From Acidobacteriota bacterium (GTDB lineage Bacteria > Acidobacteriota > Terriglobia > Terriglobales > Acidobacteriaceae), in the NCBI GenBank assembly GCA_021841795.1, contig JAKCDN010000005.1, forward strand, positions 1 to 24,411: 24,411 nucleotides of DNA, in the 5' to 3' direction. The position numbers and the translations under genes are program-made. The notes beneath the pieces are model-generated. The model had not been told where the DNA came from. It saw nothing but the letters and a program-made list of their open reading frames with translations, and made no database searches. This document shows, in pieces, positions 1-8,287 of this stretch (within the stretch, counting starts at the first letter, position 1; each line of letters starts with the position of its first letter).

Positions 1-1
1 C

Positions 2-565
2 GACGTCCTCACCGGCACGGTCAATCCCTCCGGCAAGCTGCCGCTCAGCTTTCCCCGCTCCGTCCAGGACACCCTCGCCGTCAATCCCGCCCAGTATCCC
101 GGCCTGAACGGCGAGGTCAGCTACTCAGAGGGCCTCGATGTCGGCTATCGCGGCTACCTTGCGCGCAACCTTCAGCCGCTCTTTCCCTTCGGCTTCGGCC
201 TCTCGTACACCAGCTTCAGCTTCGACGGGCTCAAGGTGACCCGCAATCCCGGCCTCGCCGCCGCCACCGTCACCTTCACCATCACCAACACCGGCCAGCG
301 CCCCGGCGCCGACGTCGCCCAGGTCTATCTCGGCTTTCCGCCCATCGCGGAAGGCAATGAGCCCCCGCTGCAATTGAAGGGTTTTCAGAAGATCCTGCTC
401 AAACCGGGAGAATCAAGGACCGTCGCCATCCGGCTCGATCCCCGCGCCTTCTCCTACTGGTCTCAGACCTCTCACGCCTGGCAGATCGCACCGGGAGAAT
501 TTCAGATCATGGCCGGCGACTCATCGGCCAACACGCCCCTGAGGACAACCCTGACCGTCAAGTAA
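2..565 (+). CDS. Beta-glucosidase-type glycoside hydrolase family 3 protein, C-terminal part (5' end outside window)
   Basis: The reading frame is open from base 2 and ends in TAA at 563-565, giving about 187 C-terminal residues. The start is the end of the GH3 C-terminal (alpha/beta sandwich) domain, recognisable by NPSGKLPLSFP. It is followed by the hallmark stretch YSEGLDVGYRGY and, after a short gap, PLFPFGFGLSYT, which in GH3 enzymes borders the active site. From about residue 78 the sequence is a fibronectin type III-like domain (VTFTITNTGQRPGADVAQVYL, ending EFQIMAGDSS). Family members remove terminal beta-linked sugars from oligosaccharides or glycosides, often in the periplasm. The catalytic Asp lies upstream of the window, so substrate and signal peptide cannot be judged. 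Its end faces the end of the kinase gene across only 9 bp. Confidence 0.93.
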   Translation, partial: DVLTGTVNPSGKLPLSFPRSVQDTLAVNPAQYPGLNGEVSYSEGLDVGYRGYLARNLQPLFPFGFGLSYTSFSFDGLKVTRNPGLAAATVTFTITNTGQRPGADVAQVYLGFPPIAEGNEPPLQLKGFQKILLKPGESRTVAIRLDPRAFSYWSQTSHAWQIAPGEFQIMAGDSSANTPLRTTLTVK

Positions 566-574
566 GCCGCGCGC

Positions 575-2083
575 TCACCGCTCGCCGTTCACCGGCGTCT
601 TCAGCGGCAGCCGCACGATAAACCGCGTGTCCCCGGGATGCGATTCCACCGCGATCGTCCCGTCAAACTTCTGCGTGATGATGCGGTGCACAATCTCCAG
701 TCCCAGCCCCGTCCCCGATCCCTGCGGCTTGGTCGTGAAAAACGGCTCGAAGATATGCGGCAGAACATCCGGCTCGATCCCCGCGCCGTGATCGCCGATG
801 CACACCACCAGCCAGCCCGGCTCCGACCATGTCGAGATTTCGATCTTCGCCCCCGCCGGCGAGGCGTCCGCCGCGTTGTCGATCAGGTTGGTCCACACCT
901 GGCTCAGGGCATAACCCCGCGTCTCAATCGTCGCCGGCGACGCCGCAAATCGCTTCTCCACCTGGATCTGCTTGAGCCGCAGCTTGTGGCCCAGTATCGT
1001 CAGCGTGCTCTGCAGGCTGTCATGCACGTCCAGCGCCCGGCCCGGCGTGCGCTCGTCATAGGCGAACTTCTTCACCGCCATCACCAGTTCCGAGATGCGC
1101 GCAATGCTCTCTTCGATGGCGCAGACCTGCGTAACGCTCGATACCAGTGCGCCGAACCAGTTCAGCGCGTCGGAGAAAGCTCCCGCGTCGAAGTGCTCCT
1201 TCGCGCACGCTATCTCCCGCTCGTTAAAGCCCATCGACACCAGCACCGGGCCGATCGTGTAGGCGTTTTCCACCCCGGCTCCCGCCAGCCACTCGCTCAT
1301 CGCCTCTTCGGCGTCCGCCTGGTCCAGGCTGCTCATCGCCCGCAGGCTGCAGCCGCCCAGCGCGTGATCCAGCAGGCCCTTCATGCAACCGATCTGCTCC
1401 GGCGACTTCGGCTTGCCGCTCCCGCGCAGGCTGATCTCCTGCAGCCGCTGCAGGTTCTCCCGCAGTTGCGACGCCGACCGCCGCGCCGCCGCGCTCGGGT
1501 TGTTCAGCTCGTGCATCAGACCCGCCGCCAGCGTTCCCAGCGATACCAGCTTCTCCCGGTGCAGCGCCTCCACCTTGTACGCCTGTATCCGTTGCGCGCT
1601 GTCCCCAAGCACCGCTCCGCGCACCGACGGGCAGCAGGCCATCATCGACCAGAAATCCTGCGCGCTGAACCGCAGCAGCACCGAATCCTGCCCGGTGATG
1701 ATCTTGAACGCCGATGCCGGACTGCCATGCAGCAGCGGCACCTCGCCAAAGCCTTCGCCCGCGTGCACAATCCCAACCAGCGTCCCGGCCCCGTTCGCCT
1801 CCTGGTGCTTCACCAGCACCTCGCCCGCCAGCACCAGCCAGTAATGCGTCAGCAGCGTCCCCGGCTCGATCAGAACCGTGCCCGACCGCGCCCGCACGCG
1901 CTCCACCTGCTCCACGCCCCGGATCGCCTCCACCGGCGTCCCCGCAAAAACGCGGGTTCCGGCGAGCGCATCCGCGACCTCGCGCAGCCGGATCGGCTCT
2001 ACCTCGATCGATTCCCCGCTGGTCCTGGTTTCAGTCATCGTCCCCAAATCCGAATCCGCGCCCCTGACCGCCTCCAAATCCAT
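575..2083 (-). CDS. Sensor histidine kinase with N-terminal cyclic-nucleotide-binding-like domain
   Basis: Predicted soluble histidine kinase of 502 residues with no membrane segment. Residues about 45-150 form a cNMP-binding (CAP-ED-like) domain (GTVLIEPGTLLTHYWLVLAGEV, then GEGFGEVPLLHG). The HisKA helix carries the phosphorylation site H191 in AAGLMHELNNP. A long helical insert of about 200 residues follows, then a HATPase_c domain with the N box NLIDNAADA, the G1 box GDHGAGI, the F box FEPFFTTK and the G2 box GTGLGLEI. The ATG at 2083 has a poorly spaced ribosome site; an in-frame ATG at 2038 preceded by GGGG is a good alternative. It lies 84 bp downstream of the receiver-flavoreductase gene on the same strand, so the two probably form a signalling pair. 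The input may be a small ligand or redox state; this is inference. Confidence 0.92.
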   Translation of the reverse strand: MDLEAVRGADSDLGTMTETRTSGESIEVEPIRLREVADALAGTRVFAGTPVEAIRGVEQVERVRARSGTVLIEPGTLLTHYWLVLAGEVLVKHQEANGAGTLVGIVHAGEGFGEVPLLHGSPASAFKIITGQDSVLLRFSAQDFWSMMACCPSVRGAVLGDSAQRIQAYKVEALHREKLVSLGTLAAGLMHELNNPSAAARRSASQLRENLQRLQEISLRGSGKPKSPEQIGCMKGLLDHALGGCSLRAMSSLDQADAEEAMSEWLAGAGVENAYTIGPVLVSMGFNEREIACAKEHFDAGAFSDALNWFGALVSSVTQVCAIEESIARISELVMAVKKFAYDERTPGRALDVHDSLQSTLTILGHKLRLKQIQVEKRFAASPATIETRGYALSQVWTNLIDNAADASPAGAKIEISTWSEPGWLVVCIGDHGAGIEPDVLPHIFEPFFTTKPQGSGTGLGLEIVHRIITQKFDGTIAVESHPGDTRFIVRLPLKTPVNGER

Positions 2084-2167
2084 CCCCTACTCATCACCGC
2101 GCCCGGATTCCGTTGTGCGCTCCGGATCTCCACCGGCTCATCGCCGTGGATTCTTCGTCTCGGCGTC

Positions 2168-3820
2168 TTACACTCCTGCCAGATACTGATGCACAAACTG
2201 CACCGCGATCGAGCCCTCGCCCACCGCCGATGCCACCCGCTTCACCGACCCGTGCCGCACGTCGCCGGCCACAAACACCCCGGGAACGCTCGATTCCAGC
2301 AGAAACGGCTCGCGCACCTCCCGCCACCACGCCGGCAGCTTCCCTTCCGCGCGCAGGTCCGGCCCCGCCAGAACAAATCCCTGCTCGTCGCGCAGAATCG
2401 ACTCCGGCAGCCACGCCGTCACCGGCGCCGCGCCGATAAACACAAACAGCGAGGTCGCCGCGGACTCACGGCTCCCTGCCGGGCCCCGCAGTGTCACTGC
2501 CTCCAGACGGCTGTTCCCGCTCACTCCCACCACCTGGGTCTGCGCCTCCACCACAATATTCGATGTGCGGGCAATCTCATCGATCAAATATTTTGACATC
2601 GTGGCCGAAAGCCCCTCGCCCCGAACCAGCATCGTCACCTGCCGGGCATATTTGGCAAAGTGGAGCGCCGCCTGGCCCGCTGAGTTCGCTCCTCCCACCA
2701 CGTACACGTCCTCGTCCTGGCACGCGCGCGCCTCCACCAGCGCCGCCCCGTAGTAGATGCCGCACCCCGTCAGCCGGTCCGCCCCCGGAACCTCCAGCTT
2801 CCGGTATTGCACCCCCGGCGCCAGCAACACGCAGTGGCTTGAAACCTCGCTCCCATCCGCAAGCTGCACAAACCGGTACTGGCCCTCCGTCCGCATCCCC
2901 GTCGCACGCTGCGTCACAAACTCCGCCCCAAACCGCGACGCCTGCGCCAGCGCCCGGCGGCCCAGCTCCGCCCCCGTCACTCCCGACGGAAATCCCAGAT
3001 AATTCTCGATCCGCGAGCTCGATCCGGCCTGCCCGCCCGGCGCCAGCGGTTCGATCACCAGCGTGCGCAGACCCTCGCTGGCCCCATACACCGCCGCCGC
3101 CAGGCCCGCCGGGCCCGCGCCCACCACAATCAGGTCGTAGAACTCCTGCGCCGCCTGCACGCTCAGTCCCACCCGGCTCGCCAGCGCCTCCAGCTCCGGA
3201 TCCACCAGCACCGAACCGTCCCCGAAGATCACCACCGGAAGCCGCCCCGCATCCAGTTGCCGGTCCTCCAGCATCTTCGCCGCTTCCGCGCTTCCCTCCA
3301 CATCCAGCCAGCGGTACGGCACATGATTCCGCGACAGAAAATTCCGCACCCTGAAGTCGCTCAGCGACCAGCGATGGCCCAGCACCCGCAATCCCTCGTA
3401 CGGCGGCCGGTAGCCCGCGTGCCAGTCCTCCAGCAGGTCCGTCAGCACCGGATACAGCTTCTCCTCCGGCGGATCCCACGGCTTGTTCAGGTAGTAGTGA
3501 ATCCGCGCCGTATTGATCGCCCGGATCGCCGCCTCCGTATCCGCATACGCCGTCAGCAGCACCCGCCGCGCCTCCGGATAAATCGCGCGCGCCTGCTCCA
3601 GCAGCTCCACCCCCGTGATCCCAGGCATCCGCTGGTCGCTCACTATCAGCGCCACCGGCTCCTCCCGCGTCTTCAACTGCGCCAGCGTGTCCAGCGCCGC
3701 CTGGCCCCCAGCCGCCCGCATCACCCGATACGTGTTCCCGTACTGACGGCGCAGATCCTGCACCACCGCCTCCAGCACGCTCACATCGTCGTCTACCGCC
3801 AGTAGGATCGGTCTCGCCAT
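2168..3820 (-). CDS. Response-regulator receiver fused to thioredoxin-reductase-like FAD/NAD(P) flavoprotein
   Basis: A fusion of 550 residues. Residues 1-125 are a complete receiver: acidic pocket D10-D12, phosphoacceptor D62 (SDQRMPG), switch region LLTAYAD and K113 (LNKPWD). Residues about 140-215 resemble a thioredoxin/glutaredoxin fold (FLSRNHVPYRWLDVE, LPVVIFGDGS) but have no active-site CxxC. From about residue 225 comes a class II thioredoxin-reductase-like flavoprotein with the FAD motif VVGAGPAGLAAA, PGGQAGSSSRIENYLGFP, the NAD(P) motif VVGGANSAGQAA, and a C-terminal GVFVAGDVR. The redox CxxC of true thioredoxin reductases is absent; the corresponding stretch is GCGIYYGAALVEARAC. 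Electron transfer probably follows another route or the protein acts as a redox or nucleotide sensor. It is the first gene of the pair with the kinase. No strong Shine-Dalgarno is visible before the ATG. Confidence 0.93.
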   Translation of the reverse strand: MARPILLAVDDDVSVLEAVVQDLRRQYGNTYRVMRAAGGQAALDTLAQLKTREEPVALIVSDQRMPGITGVELLEQARAIYPEARRVLLTAYADTEAAIRAINTARIHYYLNKPWDPPEEKLYPVLTDLLEDWHAGYRPPYEGLRVLGHRWSLSDFRVRNFLSRNHVPYRWLDVEGSAEAAKMLEDRQLDAGRLPVVIFGDGSVLVDPELEALASRVGLSVQAAQEFYDLIVVGAGPAGLAAAVYGASEGLRTLVIEPLAPGGQAGSSSRIENYLGFPSGVTGAELGRRALAQASRFGAEFVTQRATGMRTEGQYRFVQLADGSEVSSHCVLLAPGVQYRKLEVPGADRLTGCGIYYGAALVEARACQDEDVYVVGGANSAGQAALHFAKYARQVTMLVRGEGLSATMSKYLIDEIARTSNIVVEAQTQVVGVSGNSRLEAVTLRGPAGSRESAATSLFVFIGAAPVTAWLPESILRDEQGFVLAGPDLRAEGKLPAWWREVREPFLLESSVPGVFVAGDVRHGSVKRVASAVGEGSIAVQFVHQYLAGV

Positions 3821-4211
3821 AGCTAGAGTGTAGAGCCTGCCGCCCCGCCGGTCACCCGCATCCCACCCCCCTCTCCCCGCCCCCCGTCTCAGACCGCATG
3901 TCCCTTTTTAGTTAATGGCTTCCGCGGCCCCAGCCCTACGAATTGATGCTCGAAACCGGCCACAGGCTGTAAGCTCGGAAATAGCAGCTTCTCCGGGGCG
4001 CTGCCGCAGCACGTGCCCGGCCCTCCGGGGTTGATGGCTGAAGGAAAGTGTTCCATAATCGAACACCGCCAGGTGGCAGCGTCTTTCGGCCGATAGAGAC
4101 GACAGGGAAAAAATAGCTTGAGTATGCGTTCTACCGTTGCCGATTTGCTTCTCTTGCCGGTTGTCGTTCTTTGATTTCCCCGATTGGGGTGCGGACGTAA
4201 GGGCTCAAACC
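3821..4211. other. Divergent intergenic region and leader of the NarL-type regulator
   Basis: This 391-bp gap separates the leftward flavoreductase gene from the rightward regulator and must hold both promoters. The first 75 bp are pyrimidine-rich, and the rest is less GC-rich than the neighbours. A short palindrome lies at 4048-4066. The leader before the chosen ATG at 4212 contains AAGGG at a usable ribosome-site distance. No convincing protein, and no riboswitch I can name, is visible. Confidence 0.6.
4048..4066. promoter_or_regulatory. Palindrome GTGTTC-N7-GAACAC, candidate operator
   Basis: Perfect 6-bp arms (4048-4053 and 4061-4066) flank the 7-bp spacer CATAATC, about 145 bp before the regulator start. 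The size and symmetry suit a dimeric DNA-binding protein, possibly the NarL-type regulator itself. Chance occurrence cannot be excluded. Confidence 0.35.
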
Positions 4212-4895
4212 ATGAACAAGATCATCCTCGCGGATTCGCAAGCCATCTTCCGCGCCGGAACCGCAAAGGTTCTCGCGATGGACGAAGACATGCGCATCAT
4301 TGCGCAATGCACCGATCTCGAACGCATGTTCCACGCCATTACCACGTTTCCCGGCGCCATCGTCGTCTTTGCCGCCTCTCTCCAGCCCGACTTTGCCCGC
4401 CTCGCCATTCTGCTTGAAACCACTGGAAGCCGCGGCATCGTCGTGCTTGAAAATGACGACAACGCCCCCAGCTACCTGCAGCGCGGCTTTCGCGGCGCCG
4501 TCTATCGCAATGTCACCGGAACCGCTCTGGTCGAGTGCGTCAAACGCGTCGCCGCCGGCGACACCTGGATCCCCACGCAGGCCATCCAGCCCGAGTCCCC
4601 TGAAGACGACCTCGTCGGCGCCCGCGTCCGCGACCGACTCACCCCCAAGGAAATGCGCATCGTCGCCCTCATCGTTCAGGGCTGCAAAAACCGCGAGATC
4701 GCTCAGCGCCTCAAAACCACCGAACAGGTCATCAAAAACTACCTCCGCTCCATCTACGACAAAACCGGCGTCGGCGACCGCCTGGAGCTCGCCCTGTTCA
4801 CCATCCATCACCGCGTGCTCGCCAAGGCTGCCGCCGAGGCCGGCCACAAAATGGAAGCCGAGGCCCGCAATCAGCCCGGCGCCTTCGTCTCATGA
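4212..4895 (+). CDS. NarL/FixJ-type transcriptional regulator with degenerate receiver domain
   Basis: A DNA-binding regulator of 227 residues. The C-terminal LuxR-type helix-turn-helix is clear (LTPKEMRIVALIVQGCKNRE, then IAQRLKTTEQVIKNYLRSIY, residues about 150-215). The N-terminal 115 residues have receiver-like order (MNKIILADSQAIFRAG ... GFRGAVYRNVT), but the phosphorylation site is gone: the strand that normally ends in Asp reads IVVFAAS, the switch Thr/Ser position is occupied by Glu (IVVLEND), and the conserved Lys is Arg (VYRN). It is probably not controlled by aspartyl phosphorylation. The ATG at 4212 with AAGGG upstream is preferred over an in-frame TTG at 4137, whose extra 25 residues resemble no part of the family. 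It is transcribed alone and divergently from the flavoreductase/kinase pair. Confidence 0.9.
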   Translation: MNKIILADSQAIFRAGTAKVLAMDEDMRIIAQCTDLERMFHAITTFPGAIVVFAASLQPDFARLAILLETTGSRGIVVLENDDNAPSYLQRGFRGAVYRNVTGTALVECVKRVAAGDTWIPTQAIQPESPEDDLVGARVRDRLTPKEMRIVALIVQGCKNREIAQRLKTTEQVIKNYLRSIYDKTGVGDRLELALFTIHHRVLAKAAAEAGHKMEAEARNQPGAFVS

Positions 4896-5111
4896 CGAGC
4901 CTTTAAACCTCTCGCTCTTGGTTCCGGCCGGAATCGCGGCGGCAAGACAGGTCTGCCCGCCCCGCATTGACGCTCTCACCCGCTGACCCGGTTTCCTTCA
5001 GACCAGCGGACCCGGCCCGCGTACAGGGCGCGGCTCCCGCGCGCTCTTGAGCCGCCCGCAACACCGCGCCGGCTCGCACGCTCTCAGCCCGTCATTCCCC
5101 TCGGCTCCGTC

Positions 5112-5477
5112 TCAGGTCGCATGCAGCAGGCTGTAGGTCAGAATCACCAGCACCGTCAGGCTCACCGCCGCGTAAAACCGGTCGTGCTCCAGCAGGAACC
5201 CCACCATCGCAATCACCACCCGCGCCACCGGCGTCAGCACCAGCAGCAGCAGCCCCGCCTCGATGATCGCCGCGCTGTCGCCCTCGAACGCGGACTGCGT
5301 AATGCCCGCCAGCGTCCGCGTCTGCGGCGCGCTCAGCACAAACGTGCGGTCGTGCACCGCCTCCGCGTGATGCCGCGCGATAAACAACACCCCGCCCGCC
5401 AGCACCGTCGCCGCCGCCAGCAGCACGCCCGCCCGCAGCAGTTGGCCGATAATGCTTTCCAGCCGATGATCGTCCAT
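5112..5477 (-). CDS. DUF1634 family membrane protein
   Basis: A small inner-membrane protein of 121 residues with three predicted transmembrane helices: about 13-33 (LLRAGVLLAAATVLAGGVLF), about 68-92 (IIEAGLLLLVLTPVARVVIA) and about 100-119 (FYAAVSLTVLVILTYSLL). The pattern, with an N-terminal amphipathic start and the LLLLVLTPVARV segment, matches the DUF1634 family, whose genes are often found beside TauE/SafE permeases. Here the ATG lies 3 bp after the permease stop codon, so the two are surely co-transcribed and probably coupled in translation. An accessory role for the permease is inferred from this linkage; no biochemical function is known to me. Confidence 0.85.
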   Translation of the reverse strand: MDDHRLESIIGQLLRAGVLLAAATVLAGGVLFIARHHAEAVHDRTFVLSAPQTRTLAGITQSAFEGDSAAIIEAGLLLLVLTPVARVVIAMVGFLLEHDRFYAAVSLTVLVILTYSLLHAT

Positions 5478-5480
5478 CGC

Positions 5481-6317
5481 CTACACCTTCCCCGTGATTC
5501 CGTTCACGATCATCTCCAGCGCCAGCGCCAGAATCACCACTCCGAAGACCAGCCGCAGCGTCTTCACATGCATATGCATCAGCAGCTTGGCCCCCAGCAG
5601 CGCACCGGCCAGAACCCCCAGCATCACCGGCATCGCCACCTGGGGATTGATGTACCCGTTGTGAAAGTACAGCCCCGCGCTCGCCGCCGCCGTCACCCCG
5701 ATCATGAAGTTGCTTGTCGTCGTCGATACCTTGAACGGGATGCGCATCACCTGGTCCATCGCGATCACCTTCACCGCCCCTGACCCGATCCCCAGCAGCC
5801 CCGACAACGTGCCCGCGCCGAACATCATGGCAAATCCGCCCGGCACGTTGCGCACGCCGTAGGTCTGCGGCTTGCCCCCCACCGGATACGCGCCTCCCAG
5901 CCGCAGCCGCCGCGCCAGTCCGTCGGCCTCCACGCCTTCTATGTTGTCCGGCGTGCCTTTGATCGATAGGTACGCCGACTGCAGCAGCACCAGCCCGAAG
6001 ACGATTGCCAGCGCATGCGTGCTCACGCGGCTGGCCAGGAACGCGCCCACAATCGCTCCCATCGTGGTCGCGATCTCCAGGAACATCCCGATCCGGATAT
6101 TCGAGAATCCCTCCCGCACATACGCCGCCGCCGCTCCCGACGACGTCGCGATCACCGACACCAGCGACGCGCCGATCGCGTACTTCATGTCCACATGAAG
6201 TCCCAGCGTCAACACCGGCACCACCACCACGCCTCCGCCCAGCCCCGTCAGCGCCCCGAGCAGGCCCGCGAGCAGAGAAATCGCCAGAACCACAATTGTG
6301 AATTCAAGAACCGTCAT
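5481..6317 (-). CDS. TauE/SafE family permease (sulfite exporter-like)
   Basis: A membrane protein of 278 residues with about eight hydrophobic segments in two repeats, the arrangement of the TauE/SafE (DUF81) family. The first repeat opens with AGLLGALTGLGGGVVVVPVL and the second with AGTLSGLLGIGSGAVKVIAM; these paired glycine-rich motifs are the family signature. Members are proposed exporters of sulfite, sulfoacetate or other small anions; the substrate here cannot be read from sequence. A soluble loop of about 45 residues lies between the repeats (about 115-165). The gene follows the dehydrogenase stop by 19 bp and precedes the DUF1634 gene by 3 bp, so all three may share a transcript. 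No good Shine-Dalgarno is visible before the ATG. Confidence 0.92.
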   Translation of the reverse strand: MTVLEFTIVVLAISLLAGLLGALTGLGGGVVVVPVLTLGLHVDMKYAIGASLVSVIATSSGAAAAYVREGFSNIRIGMFLEIATTMGAIVGAFLASRVSTHALAIVFGLVLLQSAYLSIKGTPDNIEGVEADGLARRLRLGGAYPVGGKPQTYGVRNVPGGFAMMFGAGTLSGLLGIGSGAVKVIAMDQVMRIPFKVSTTTSNFMIGVTAAASAGLYFHNGYINPQVAMPVMLGVLAGALLGAKLLMHMHVKTLRLVFGVVILALALEMIVNGITGKV

Positions 6318-6336
6318 TAGTTAGTTAAGATGCGCC

Positions 6337-7959
6337 TCACTGCCCATCCGTCGGCGCCATCTCCGGCGCCAGCTTCTCTGCCACGCTCTTGGCCTGCGTA
6401 AACAGAGACAGGTAATCCGGTCCGCCCGCCTTCGAGTCCGTGCCGCTCATATTGAACCCGCCGAATGGGTGCGCGCCCACCATCGCCCCCGTGCACTTCC
6501 GGTTGAAGTACAGGTTGCCCACATGGAACTCCCGCCGCGCCTTGTTCAGCCGCTCCCGGCTCGTCGAGTACACCGCGCCCGTCAGACCGTACTCCGTGTT
6601 GTTCGCCACCCGCAGCCCCTCGTCGAAGGTCGCCGCCTTGATCAGCGCCAGCACCGGCCCGAAGATCTCCTCCTGCGCAATCACCGCCTGCGGCGCCACA
6701 TCCCCGATCACCGTCGGCTCCAGGAAATATCCTCCCGACTCCGTCGCCGGTGCGTTGCCGCCCGCAATCAGATTTCCTTCCCGCTTCCCCGTCTCGATGT
6801 ACTTGAGCATCGAATCGAGCGCCGCCTGGTTGATCACCGGCCCCATATCATGGTTCGTCACCGGGTCGCCCACCGTCAGCGCCGCCACCCGTTCCCGCAG
6901 CCGCTCCACAAAAATGTCGTACAGGGGCGCTTCCACAATCGCCCGCGAGCACGCCGAGCACTTCTGCCCGCTGAACCCGAACGCCGACTTCACCACCCCG
7001 TCCACCGCCGCATCCAGATCCGCATCCGACGCCACCAGGATCGAGTCCTTGCCGCCCATCTCCAGAATCGTGCGCTTGATCCAGATCTGGCCCGGCTGCG
7101 CGTGCGCCGCCCGCAGATGGATGTCCAGACCCACCGGCCGCGACCCCGTGAAGGCGATAAACCGCGTCTTCGGGTGCTCGACGATCGCATTCCCGAACGT
7201 CGCACCCGCCCCGGGGCAAAAGTTCACCACCCCGTCCGGCATCCCCGCCTGCTCCAGAACCTCCACAAACCGCGCCGCAATCGTCGGCGCGTCGCTCGAC
7301 GGCTTCAGAATCACCGTATTGCCCGCCACCACCGCCGCCGCCGTCATCCCCGCCATAATCGCAAACGGAAAATTCCACGGCGGAATCACCGCTCCCACTC
7401 CCAGCGGAATGTACAAAAGCTCGTTGCGCTCGCCAGGATACTGAATCGGCGTCGTCGCCGCGGCAAGACGCAGCGCCTCCCGCGCATAAAACTCCAGAAA
7501 ATCAATGGTCTCGCCCACATCCGCGTCGGCCTCGCCCCAGTTCTTGCCCACCTCGTACGTCAGCCACGCCATAAACTCGAACTTCCGCCGGCGGATGATC
7601 TCCGCCGCGCCCAGCAGCAGAGACGCCCGCTCCTCCACCGTCGTCCGGCTCCAACCCTCGTACGCGCGCAGCGCCGCCGACATCGCCGCTTCCGCCTGGG
7701 CTGCTCCCGCCTTCTGGTGCACCCCCACCACCTGCGCCGGACGCGCCGGATTGATTGACCGGATCCGTTCCGCCGTCTTCAGGCGCTTGCCGCCGATGAT
7801 CAGCGGGTATTCGCTCCCCAGGTGCACCGCCACCTGGTCCAGAGCCTGCTTCATGGCGCGCGCCGTCCCCGATTCGCTGAAATCAATGACCGGCTCATTC
7901 GCGAACACTCCCTTTGGAGCGCGAAGTTGAATTGCGGATGAAATTCCTGCGATAGCCAT
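6337..7959 (-). CDS. rocA: L-glutamate gamma-semialdehyde (1-pyrroline-5-carboxylate) dehydrogenase
   Basis: An enzyme of 540 residues in the NAD-dependent aldehyde dehydrogenase superfamily. It has the P5C dehydrogenase stretch GVGAVIPPWNFPFAIMAGMT (about 187-206), catalytic Glu300 in ILEMGGKDS, nucleophile Cys334 in FGFSGQKCSACSR, and the C-terminal YFNRKCTGAMVGAHPFGGFN typical of this clade. It oxidises glutamate semialdehyde to glutamate, the second step of proline catabolism and part of arginine breakdown. The length suits the single-function RocA/PruA form; no proline dehydrogenase domain is fused and none is encoded nearby. The ATG has GGGGAG just upstream. It is the first gene of a leftward set with the TauE/SafE permease and DUF1634 gene. 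The catabolic role is firm; the symbol is by family resemblance. Confidence 0.93.
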   Translation of the reverse strand: MAIAGISSAIQLRAPKGVFANEPVIDFSESGTARAMKQALDQVAVHLGSEYPLIIGGKRLKTAERIRSINPARPAQVVGVHQKAGAAQAEAAMSAALRAYEGWSRTTVEERASLLLGAAEIIRRRKFEFMAWLTYEVGKNWGEADADVGETIDFLEFYAREALRLAAATTPIQYPGERNELLYIPLGVGAVIPPWNFPFAIMAGMTAAAVVAGNTVILKPSSDAPTIAARFVEVLEQAGMPDGVVNFCPGAGATFGNAIVEHPKTRFIAFTGSRPVGLDIHLRAAHAQPGQIWIKRTILEMGGKDSILVASDADLDAAVDGVVKSAFGFSGQKCSACSRAIVEAPLYDIFVERLRERVAALTVGDPVTNHDMGPVINQAALDSMLKYIETGKREGNLIAGGNAPATESGGYFLEPTVIGDVAPQAVIAQEEIFGPVLALIKAATFDEGLRVANNTEYGLTGAVYSTSRERLNKARREFHVGNLYFNRKCTGAMVGAHPFGGFNMSGTDSKAGGPDYLSLFTQAKSVAEKLAPEMAPTDGQ

Positions 7960-8287
7960 AATCTCCCCAGTTTACGGCAACTGCGCCGCGCCCGATTCCG
8001 CCCCCAACCGCGATTTGCAGATAATTTCCTCTCCAGGATGCATACTGCTTGCAGCAGCCTCCATCCGGCCTGCGTCATCGCTCCTTGACATTCCCATTCA
8101 CCCGCGGCGACCCGCCTTCCCCGGCTCGCGTCCGGCCCGGCACAGCCTCTAACTCCTTTGCGGTCTAGATTCTGGCCCCAAGCCCTTGAAAACAGGAATT
8201 TTAACCGTTTTATCTCCGCGCATAATGCTGAAAATAAACAACTTATTTGCAGGATCTATCTGAAACATTTTTTCTTCCTCCCCGCGC
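7960..8287. other. Intergenic region upstream of the dehydrogenase, with an AT-rich block
   Basis: This 328-bp gap lies between two leftward genes. It should carry the promoter of the dehydrogenase set and the transcript end of the PD-(D/E)XK-like gene. Bases about 8185-8280 are clearly AT-rich compared with the surroundings and include a T-run at 8269-8274, but I find no strong stem before it. No coding frame is convincing. Confidence 0.5.

Noticed and set aside
638..2596. Rightward 652-codon open frame over the kinase and flavoreductase genes
   Set aside because: The translation is dominated by Arg, His and Pro, and it is antisense to two genes with complete domains.
6469..7758. Rightward 429-codon frame antisense to the dehydrogenase
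   Set aside because: Arg/His-rich shadow of a gene with catalytic Glu and Cys clearly in place.
8269..8274. T-run after the PD-(D/E)XK-like gene as intrinsic terminator
   Set aside because: On the minus strand it reads as an A-run, and no stem precedes it on either strand.
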